Assembly: GCA_010027395.1 (NCBI GenBank)
Contig: RGVD01000055.1
Coordinates: 1-12,472, forward strand
Direction of reading: 5' to 3'
Origin: Bacteroidota bacterium
Lineage (GTDB): Bacteria; Bacteroidota; Bacteroidia; UKL13-3
Length of the DNA: 12,472 nucleotides
This document shows positions 5,601-11,588 of the stretch, one piece after another; position 1 is the stretch's first letter; the number at the start of each line of letters is the position of its first letter. The position numbers were made by a program, and so were the translations under genes. Under the pieces are notes generated by a model. That model was given only the letters and a program-made list of their open reading frames with translations. It was not told the DNA's origin and made no database searches.

Positions 5601-7964
5601 CGATTGAAGGATAGTTGAGACACAAGATACATTTACATTTACTCTGTATAAAACCACATTTTTTGTGCCTGGTTGAGGGGAAGTAATAGGTGCAGCTGCA
5701 TTTGACAATACAATGCAATTTGGGTTGTTGATAATGGTTACTTTTAATGTGCTAGTATCAATGCACTGTAGTTGATTTTTACCTTCAATTTTAATGCTTC
5801 CTATTCCACTTGTGTCCCATTGAACTATTACAGAACTTGAACCTTGGCCAGATACAATCCTGCCATTTGTAATCGTCCATGTATATGAAATATTTGTATT
5901 AAATGGCACGCTGTAAACATAATTAGCATTATTAAAAACATTGCTAACAGGACCAGTAATACTATCAATAATTGGGGTAGTTGTAATATCTAGATTGCTT
6001 GATGTTAATCCAATAGTTGAAATTTGACTTGCTGTGATGGTCAAATCGCTGTAGTTAATGGATATGTTATGATTTGAGGCTTGACATTGAATATCCGCAG
6101 TTAATAGCAAATAATTTGAATCATTATTGAAAGAATAGTTCAAGCCAGAGAATACCTTAAGCCCTGTATCAACTCCAGTCGTTTTAGTAGCTAATAATAC
6201 TGGAGAACCACTCGTTAGGTCTGATTTGTTATGATACCACAGCTTAAAGTTAACTATATCGTTTGAATTGTATGAACCAGAGCTAATGAATTTTATTGAA
6301 TTCAAATTAATGTTAGAACAAACACTTGGAAAATCTATTCTATACAAAACAACATTTGTAGAGCCTTTTATCGCTTTATTTTGTGGAATAGGTGCATTTT
6401 TAATTGTTAAATAATTAATAGTATCGATTGCACCATTGTCTGGATAGCCTAACGAAGCTACTGAAAATTTTCCTGTATATTTCGATGCATTGATATACTC
6501 ATTTAGAACTTGAGAATAGGGACCAGATCCAACAGAACTTTTTGAAGGAGATTTATACCAATTACCAGGCAAATCATTACACACAATACTAGAAGTAGAT
6601 CGAGAAAATCCGGGTAGTTCATCTAATGCATTCCACTGCAATTTAATAGTTAAGTTGCTATTTCCTTGATTAGCCTCACTAATATCCCACGTTTTACTAA
6701 CTGCGTTATTTGTAACTATTCCAGAACTATTTGAAAGACCTTTTGAAACCTTTACTTTGATGTCATCCAACAAACAAGAATTTTGAATAATAGCAGGGTT
6801 ATAATCGGTTAAGGTGCCAACTGGAAAAATTACTGGAGTAACTTTGCCAGTTTTACCTAATCCATTTATAATAAGATTTCCTGTCATATTAGTAACCACA
6901 TAGCCCGAATCACTTTCACCACTGGTGGTTCCTATTGATCCTATGGTTAGGTTATTGTTATTTAAAATAATTTTTCCTTTTGAGAAGTTAAGTTGACTTA
7001 ACACATTAATACTTCCACCAAGTGTTATGTGAAATGGATTGAGTTGTGTCATTTTACTAATGGTGAAGGGTGAAACTGTATTTTGAATTCTATCAGTTCC
7101 TTGGATGTCATTACCCTTAAATACAATGCTACCATTAGAATTTGTTATAGTTCCATAATTCCAAAAATCAGTTCTAACTGTTACAATATTTCCTGAGTTC
7201 ACAAAATGTGTAGCACCTGACATGAGCGTATATCCCCTAATATCCAATCCACCCGAAAACCCGCCAGTGTAAATATTTACTTCCCTATTTGGGGCTAACA
7301 TAGAAATTGTATCATTCCCTGTACGTGGTGATTTCTGAATCCATCCACTTCCATCCCAATAAGCAGGTGTAAAACATCTTTGTTGGTTTGCTATTACAGA
7401 TGTTGGATTGGCTGCAGCCGTTGTTGCTACAACTGTAATTCTGTTTCCATTTGCATCTGGAGTTAAAAATCCAGCGGATGGTGACCCATAAAATCTCCAT
7501 GCAAACTTAGGAGGTATTGTTCTCGAAAAAGCAACCGTATTGTTCATCGTGATTCTGAAACAATTTATCCGTTTGCCTTTTGGAATTTTTGTGCCAAGCC
7601 CTACGTTAACTATGGTGATTATTTTCCTCCAATAATCTATGCTAGTGCCAGGGGTGTATAAGGCAAGAGAAGTTTGCTGATTGGTATTGAGTTCGCTGTA
7701 TTGTTCAGTTATAGTTATGGTTCCCCCATTTCTCCAACCGGGGTCTACTACAAAAGCAATGGTGCCGCCACTTATTTCAAAATCGGCTGTGTCGGTGTTG
7801 TATAGATAAACATCTAATTGATATGAAGTTGGACTTAATAATTTTTCGTTTTCCAACCTCCATTCAAATTTAGGCATTTGGGCAAACCCAATAAAGTGAA
7901 ATAGACATAGGCATAGCCATGTCGAAATTTTTAGGTTATATTTGATAATCAGGTTATTGTTCAT
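2631..7964 (-). CDS. Giant T9SS-secreted surface protein with five composite repeats
   Basis: This 1777-residue protein has a signal peptide (about residues 1-29, hydrophobic LCLCLFHFIGFAQ). Residues ~30-170 form an unassigned β-rich domain, and ~195-510 form a Gly/Asn/Thr-rich region that looks like β-helix or filamentous surface protein. Five tandem units follow (about 519-750, 751-985, 986-1220, 1221-1454, 1455-1687). The first part of each unit (GTKNVVLYR, then SSGTYxxxDIxNFKIWYH, then YIFIT.DI.C) resembles the N-terminal domain associated with Bacteroidota BNR-repeat sialidases. The second part (YNYSV, YNWTI.NG.I.SGQGTN, V.VQWDSSGIG) is PKD-like. Residues ~1698-1777 are a type A T9SS sorting domain (LIVYPNPNSGQF, FGVYLLKLETELG), so export across the outer membrane and surface attachment or release are expected. 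No sialidase Asp-boxes or other catalytic motif was seen. An adhesive or structural role is inferred. The ATG at 7964 precedes the signal peptide directly. Confidence 0.9.
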   Translation of the reverse strand: MNNNLIIKYNLKISTWLCLCLFHFIGFAQMPKFEWRLENEKLLSPTSYQLDVYLYNTDTADFEISGGTIAFVVDPGWRNGGTITITEQYSELNTNQQTSLALYTPGTSIDYWRKIITIVNVGLGTKIPKGKRINCFRITMNNTVAFSRTIPPKFAWRFYGSPSAGFLTPDANGNRITVVATTAAANPTSVIANQQRCFTPAYWDGSGWIQKSPRTGNDTISMLAPNREVNIYTGGFSGGLDIRGYTLMSGATHFVNSGNIVTVRTDFWNYGTITNSNGSIVFKGNDIQGTDRIQNTVSPFTISKMTQLNPFHITLGGSINVLSQLNFSKGKIILNNNNLTIGSIGTTSGESDSGYVVTNMTGNLIINGLGKTGKVTPVIFPVGTLTDYNPAIIQNSCLLDDIKVKVSKGLSNSSGIVTNNAVSKTWDISEANQGNSNLTIKLQWNALDELPGFSRSTSSIVCNDLPGNWYKSPSKSSVGSGPYSQVLNEYINASKYTGKFSVASLGYPDNGAIDTINYLTIKNAPIPQNKAIKGSTNVVLYRIDFPSVCSNINLNSIKFISSGSYNSNDIVNFKLWYHNKSDLTSGSPVLLATKTTGVDTGLKVFSGLNYSFNNDSNYLLLTADIQCQASNHNISINYSDLTITASQISTIGLTSSNLDITTTPIIDSITGPVSNVFNNANYVYSVPFNTNISYTWTITNGRIVSGQGSSSVIVQWDTSGIGSIKIEGKNQLQCIDTSTLKVTIINNPNCIVLSNAAAPITSPQPGTKNVVLYRVNVNVSCVSTILQSIGFNSSGTYRASDIDNFKIWYHTNSAFDVGAPVLLSIKTSNLDTGFQNFTLLNQNYPKGLGYIFITTDILCKAKSCSITIRPIELSNISFATGNSSGIGFSASTISFNELDIIDSISGPKINIYTNYIYNYSVNKQPLTNYNWTIKNGTILSGQGTNNVSVQWDSSGIGQLFVEGINQLTCNDTASIAVSIFNNPNCIQISSGTVPDNNPTMGTKNVILYRINASITCVPTILKSLKFITSGSYTGNEIDSLKIWFHSDSLFNSGSPILVASKNSGIGPGNQNFTNLNSTIPIGKSYIFITANLLCSPIGSNIFINPIITTDVLFSTGNSISNGLSASSISITRADLVDSIKGTNINATTNFPYKYNVSLTPNISYQWIVSNGNITSGQGTNEITIEWLNNGIGNILLVGQNAQLCLDSSQLQVTISNNPGCVSMANGNAPINNPTRGTKNLVLYRVDFNVSCNSPQISSIQFTTQGNYSSNDISNLKIWYHTGSNFNSGTPVLLATKTTNLNPGLQKFTFFATALPNGVNYIFLTADISCIANKKDIVVKAITNIDVGLSSGTPIGSIFTSSTVNINNTAIIDNIVGQQNVFTSSVYNYSVTWVNGTNYNWTVTNGMIVSGQGTNIITVQWLDSGPGSISVDATNTNQCSASNNKSVVVTNNSPIISLKNGTAPKPIPSKGQNNIVLYRIDIKIEAYDATLAGIKFKTGGNYEDPDISNFKIWYHNNPSFNIGTPVLLNIKTSNTGAGIQEFINLNRILPVDTHFIFITADIPCGANNKVIYFNALTQEDVSFNYGIIKVADFTSKPITINPLPIINNIDGQINNVKTNQNYLYSVIQKEIADYEWLVTNGNIINGQGTNAITVNWISEGLGSVKIKAINQFQCSDSAYLTLNVNTNTTGIETIENISDLIVYPNPNSGQFTIKLNSARKSEVRLNMINHLGQEVWNQNQELNSGKNEIRIDHPLNFGVYLLKLETELGVTTRTIIIQ
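2904..6410 (-). repeat. Five-unit ~700 bp tandem repeat inside the giant surface protein gene
   Basis: In-frame repeats encode five units anchored at G534, G766, G1001, G1236 and G1470, spaced 232, 235, 235 and 234 residues. Approximate unit boundaries in DNA are 6410-5715, 5714-5010, 5009-4305, 4304-3603 and 3602-2904. Unit junctions 1 to 3 are marked by NNPNC or NNPGC. The units are clearly homologous in protein but well diverged in DNA, so this is an old duplication array rather than a recent expansion. Confidence 0.88.
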
Positions 7965-8072
7965 TATTACCCAAATTCTAACGCAATTTAATTAAAATCA
8001 ATTCATATTAGATTAATATTTAGAATTTTAAGTTTTTTTTCACTTTTTATTAAACTTGCCGTTAAATAAATA

Positions 8073-8080
8073 CAAATTTA
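8073..8080 (-). promoter_or_regulatory. Possible -7 box for the giant surface protein gene
   Basis: The minus strand reads TAAATTTG here, an exact match to TAnnTTTG about 110 bp before the start codon. I found no TTTG at the expected -33 spacing, so this is weak. If used, the mRNA would have a leader of roughly 100 nt. Confidence 0.3.
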
Positions 8081-8133
8081 TTTCTGTGTTCATAATGCAC
8101 GATAGATCAAAATAAAACCTTCAAATCGATTAA

Positions 8134-8141
8134 TATATTTG
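8134..8141 (+). promoter_or_regulatory. Possible -7 box for the 446-residue exported protein gene
   Basis: TATATTTG fits TAnnTTTG exactly and lies 20 bp upstream of the ATG at 8162, which would give a very short leader. No convincing -33 TTTG precedes it. The 197-bp divergent region 7965-8161 holds nothing else I can support. Confidence 0.35.
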
Positions 8142-8161
8142 AACATTAATTATTACCTAAT

Positions 8162-9502
8162 ATGTCAATATTAAAAACTTCATTTATTATTGCCCTAACC
8201 CTGTTAGCCCTTATTGTAAATGCACAGGTTAAACCCTCTGTATCTCTTGATTCAAAAACTTCGGGTGGTTTCTATCAAAATTATTTTGATTTAGGAGAAA
8301 ATGGATTTATAGTTGTTTTGAATAAATCAAAGAATGATATCAAAGCTCCAGTAAATACAAAAGAATCAAGTAATACAGCTTATTATTTTAGTAAAGATTT
8401 AACTAAAAGAACTATCATTCGTTTCACTAGTATAGATAATACAAGTTTCTTAGCAAATGAAAATTTTATCGTATTGCTTGAGAAAAATTTAGATGCATAT
8501 AACATAAAGTTATTTGATTATAACGGTAAGTTAGTATCCACTAAAAGACTTGATTTGAATCAAGCTGGCTTATCAAATGATAAAGTTAGCAGAACCTTTT
8601 TGAGCAGCGGAACTCGCATAAATTATGAGGTTTACGATTTGATGCAAGGTGTTCATATTTTTTATAATGACTTAACTTTACCTGGACAAAATGATATTAT
8701 TGAAGCTGATATTTCTTTCCCCAATAGTAATTTGTTTGAATCTGTATCATATCCTAGCGAGTGGAAATTTCTAACTGAAAATAAAGGCTATTATACCTTT
8801 TATAGAATTGGTAACAACAAGCAATACAATCCCGATCATACCATTCTTCATCTAGCCATTTGTGATAAAAATTTTGAGCTTTTCCGGGAGTTAAATTCTC
8901 ATAATATTTTGCAGTCAGAAGAAACATTACAAGGTAAAGAATTCTCTCTTGATTTGAATATTGCTCAGCAATGTTTCTATTTATCTTACATCAATAAAAT
9001 TTCGGATAAATATGGATTTTGTATTCAAAAGTATATGTACGATAATGCGAATAATACACTTAAAAGAATCACAAGAAAGGACGTTGATTTAATAAATAAT
9101 TCTACTTTTAAATTTGTTGAAACCGATGGTATTTCTTCACCTAAAGTTCCATTATTAAAACAAAATGGGTCTGATGAAGAAGTAGTAATTGCTAAGGATA
9201 GGTTGTCTTCGGTTGATGAAACTGTTAATCAAATTTACATTCTTGATAATTCTGACAATGTGAAATTTAATGAGGTTCAAACAGGCGATTTTGATATGTT
9301 AAATCTTGATGGATTCTGTGGTGATAATGGTAAAATGTATTCTCGTTTTGATAAGATGATGATGAAAAATGTCTTAAAACAAATTTGTGAATACAAGCGC
9401 TGCGAGGTTTTGGACATTGCTGTAGATGAAAAAGGAAATGAACTATTAATTACCCAAAATACAGAATCCAATATTGTAAACATATACCGATTTGTGAAAT
9501 AA
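8162..9502 (+). CDS. Exported protein of unknown function (446 aa)
   Basis: I do not recognise this family. A clear signal peptide covers about residues 1-21 (KTSFIIALTLLALIVNA, then Q), so the protein leaves the cytoplasm, to the periplasm or beyond. The rest is rich in short β-strand-like segments with Asn/Asp/Gly turns, for example FIVLLEKNLDAYNIKLFDYNG and the C-terminal EVLDIAVDEKGNELLITQ followed by VNIYRF. This suggests a β-propeller-like or β-sandwich fold, but no repeat unit is clear enough to name. There is no T9SS sorting domain, no lipobox cysteine after the signal peptide and no membrane segment. It is divergent from the giant surface protein gene and could be co-regulated with it. 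The methyltransferase starts 42 bp downstream, so read-through into that operon is possible. Confidence 0.85.
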   Translation: MSILKTSFIIALTLLALIVNAQVKPSVSLDSKTSGGFYQNYFDLGENGFIVVLNKSKNDIKAPVNTKESSNTAYYFSKDLTKRTIIRFTSIDNTSFLANENFIVLLEKNLDAYNIKLFDYNGKLVSTKRLDLNQAGLSNDKVSRTFLSSGTRINYEVYDLMQGVHIFYNDLTLPGQNDIIEADISFPNSNLFESVSYPSEWKFLTENKGYYTFYRIGNNKQYNPDHTILHLAICDKNFELFRELNSHNILQSEETLQGKEFSLDLNIAQQCFYLSYINKISDKYGFCIQKYMYDNANNTLKRITRKDVDLINNSTFKFVETDGISSPKVPLLKQNGSDEEVVIAKDRLSSVDETVNQIYILDNSDNVKFNEVQTGDFDMLNLDGFCGDNGKMYSRFDKMMMKNVLKQICEYKRCEVLDIAVDEKGNELLITQNTESNIVNIYRFVK

Positions 9503-9544
9503 ATTCAGTTCAACAATCACAAAATTAATAGCATATTTGCGACC

Positions 9545-10282
9545 ATGGAAAGAAAAGAATGGTTTGCCGAATGGTTCGATTCAAAATATTATCATATACT
9601 TTACAATAATCGTAACTACCAGGAGGCTGAAGCATTTCTCTCAAAATTAATAGATTTCTTAAAGCCTAATTTATCAGACAAAATAATTGACCTTGCTTGT
9701 GGCAAGGGCCGCCATTCAATATACTTGAATAAACTTGGTTATGATGTTACAGGCATTGATTTATCTGTAAATAGTATTAAAGAGGCAAGTCTATTTGCCA
9801 ATGAAAAGTTGAAATTTGAAATGGCTGATTTACGCAATTTGCCATACAATAATGCATTTGAATTCGGTTTAAATCTTTTCACTAGTTTTGGGTATTTTGA
9901 ATCTGATGAAGTGAACATTGAAGTGTTTTCACAATTCAATAAAATTTTGAAACCCAATGGAATCATCCTAGTTGATTTTTTGAATGCAACTAAAATTTAT
10001 GCCCAAACTAACTGCGTTGAAGCCAAAGAAATTGAAGGTATTCAATTCCAGATTAATAAGAAAATTGAAAACAATAGGGTCATTAAAACGATCGAATTTA
10101 GTGACAATGGGAACAAGAATTTTTATTCAGAATCGGTTCAATTACTTGAATTGAGCGATTTTGAAAAATTAGTAGAACAAACCTCTTTTAAATTACTACA
10201 TGTTTTTGGTAATTATAATTTAGAGCCTTACAACCAAGAATTAAGTGATAGATTGATTATTCTGGCTCAGAAAATAGCATGA
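9545..10282 (+). CDS. Class I SAM-dependent methyltransferase
   Basis: This 245-residue cytoplasmic enzyme should transfer a methyl group from S-adenosylmethionine; the substrate is not apparent. Motif I is IIDLACGKGRHS (residues 47-58), the glycine-rich SAM loop. VTGIDLS (68-74) carries the acidic residue expected to bind the ribose hydroxyls (Asp72). MADLRNLPY (93-101) is the motif II region, and FNKILKPNGIILVDFLN (131-147) is the motif IV/V region. The N-terminal part, with WFAEWFDSKYYHILY (residues 6-20), is the kind of cap seen in small Bacteroidota methyltransferases of the Methyltransf_11/25 type. The gene overlaps the PAP2 gene by 4 nt (ATGA at 10279-10282), so the two are probably translationally coupled. 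The ATG at 9545 is chosen because it immediately precedes this conserved N-terminus. Confidence 0.9.
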   Translation: MERKEWFAEWFDSKYYHILYNNRNYQEAEAFLSKLIDFLKPNLSDKIIDLACGKGRHSIYLNKLGYDVTGIDLSVNSIKEASLFANEKLKFEMADLRNLPYNNAFEFGLNLFTSFGYFESDEVNIEVFSQFNKILKPNGIILVDFLNATKIYAQTNCVEAKEIEGIQFQINKKIENNRVIKTIEFSDNGNKNFYSESVQLLELSDFEKLVEQTSFKLLHVFGNYNLEPYNQELSDRLIILAQKIA

Positions 10283-10839
10283 TTGAACAGTTAATACAAT
10301 TAGACAAATCCGCATTTGTTGCCATAAACAATGGCTTATCAAATCCATTCTTAGATTGGTTGTGTCCTATCCTTCGCAATCAATCAACTTGGTACATATT
10401 GTATGCTGTATTCATCTATTTTATTATAAAGTTATATAAGAAAGAAAGTTGGAAAATTTTATTAGGAATAGCATTAATGATACTTTGTTCGGATCAATTT
10501 AGTGCCAACTTAATTAAAAATACATTTAAGAGATTAAGACCCTGCGCAGAGCCAAGTTTGAATGGCATAACTCATCATTTGATAGCAAGTTGTAATGGGT
10601 ATAGTTTTATTTCAGCGCATGCTACTAATCATTTTGCAATTGCCATTTTTATCTCTTTTTTCTTAAAGTCATACAGCAGAATAATATTGCCAATATTGAT
10701 TTTTTGGGCTGCTAGCATTGCCTTTTCCCAAGTTTATGTGGGCGTTCATTACCCATTGGATGTGCTAATAGGGGCAATAGTTGGTAGTTTATTTGGTTTT
10801 ACTTTTTCTAAATACACATATAAATATATTCATCAATAA
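10279..10839 (+). CDS. PAP2-superfamily membrane phosphatase
   Basis: This 186-residue integral membrane protein of the PAP2 (type 2 phosphatidic acid phosphatase) superfamily hydrolyses phosphate from lipids or prenyl diphosphates such as undecaprenyl pyrophosphate. The actual substrate is unknown. Motif C1 is K80-x6-R87-P88. C2 is reduced to S112-A113-H114 in place of the common PSGH. C3 is S150-Q151-x5-H157-x3-D161, where Gln replaces the usual Arg after Ser. The catalytic His pair (H114, H157) and Asp161 are kept. Several hydrophobic segments surround these motifs, as expected for the family. It overlaps the methyltransferase upstream by 4 nt and the ZIP transporter downstream by 1 nt (TAATG). 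Confidence 0.9.
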   Translation: MIEQLIQLDKSAFVAINNGLSNPFLDWLCPILRNQSTWYILYAVFIYFIIKLYKKESWKILLGIALMILCSDQFSANLIKNTFKRLRPCAEPSLNGITHHLIASCNGYSFISAHATNHFAIAIFISFFLKSYSRIILPILIFWAASIAFSQVYVGVHYPLDVLIGAIVGSLFGFTFSKYTYKYIHQ

Positions 10840-11558
10840 TGAAATATTTTGCTCTCATATTACTCTTATTTGGTCCCCTTTCTGGAGCATATCTTGCCAT
10901 TAAAAGTGCGAGTGTCAATCAAAAAACACTTAAGTTGTTTTTGTCATTTGCGGGTGGATACTTATTAGCTGTAACATTTTTGAATTTAATTCCCGAAGTA
11001 TTTTCAGAGTACAATCATTACAAAGGAATTTTGGTATTGTCTGGATTCTTTTTCCAGATTTTTCTTGAGAGATATTCTGAAGGTATTGAGCATGGACATA
11101 TGCATCTTCATAAGAAGGTGAAGAATAATGTAGTTCCCGTTGGCATTGTGTTAAGCTTGAGTATTCATTCATTTACAGAGGGCATTCCATTAGGTGCGCT
11201 AATTGATAATGATAAGAGCTTTTACTCTTTGTTGATAGGTATTATTATTCATGAAGTGCCCGCATCTTTTGCTTTAATTACTATCATGAAAAGTTTGCAA
11301 TTAAACATGAAGCAATTATTATTTGTTTCCCTTGTTTACGCAATCATGTCACCCATGGGTGCTATAAGTAGCAATATAGTCGAGATGTATTTGAATCCTG
11401 CTTCATTCAACTATTTCATGGCTTTTGTAATTGGTACATTCTTACATATATCAACCACCATATTATTTGAAAATAGCGAGCATCATATTTTTAGTAAACA
11501 AAAGCTCTTATCAGTTTTGGCTGGGGTTAGTATTGCTGCATTAATTTCACTAATCTAG
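10839..11558 (+). CDS. ZIP-family divalent metal transporter
   Basis: This 239-residue polytopic inner-membrane protein is likely to import zinc, iron or related divalent cations. The metal-path motifs are LSIHSFTEGIPLG (H110, E114; the fourth-helix signature) and IIIHEVPASFA (H138, E139; the fifth-helix signature). A cytoplasmic-loop histidine run, H85-G-H-M-H-L-H91, lies between the third and fourth helices, as in many ZIP proteins. In the fifth-helix motif an Ala (A142) sits where zupT-like members have a second Glu, so the binuclear site is probably altered. It starts on the last base of the PAP2 stop codon and is the last gene of the cluster. A co-transcribed ZIP/PAP2 pair suggests no specific pathway. 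Confidence 0.9.
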   Translation: MKYFALILLLFGPLSGAYLAIKSASVNQKTLKLFLSFAGGYLLAVTFLNLIPEVFSEYNHYKGILVLSGFFFQIFLERYSEGIEHGHMHLHKKVKNNVVPVGIVLSLSIHSFTEGIPLGALIDNDKSFYSLLIGIIIHEVPASFALITIMKSLQLNMKQLLFVSLVYAIMSPMGAISSNIVEMYLNPASFNYFMAFVIGTFLHISTTILFENSEHHIFSKQKLLSVLAGVSIAALISLI

Positions 11559-11574
11559 TTTATTATAACAAACT
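11557..11574. terminator. Near-palindrome between convergent genes, possible bidirectional terminator
   Basis: AGTTT-A-TTATAA-C-AAACT is an 18-bp inverted repeat with a single mismatched pair. It starts in the stop codon of the ZIP gene and lies within the 30-bp gap to the convergent cytochrome c assembly gene. Position favours a shared terminator; the stem is AT-rich and lacks a T-run, so the call is tentative. Confidence 0.4.
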
Positions 11575-11588
11575 AACTGCAACCAAAA

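Noticed and set aside
2631..7964. Sialidase annotation for the giant secreted protein
   Set aside because: Only the accessory-type domain resembles sialidase N-termini. No Asp-box repeats or catalytic residues were seen.
9533..9540. Promoter CATATTTG just upstream of the methyltransferase
   Set aside because: It deviates from TAnnTTTG at the first base, lies only a few bases from the ATG and has no -33 box at a suitable distance.
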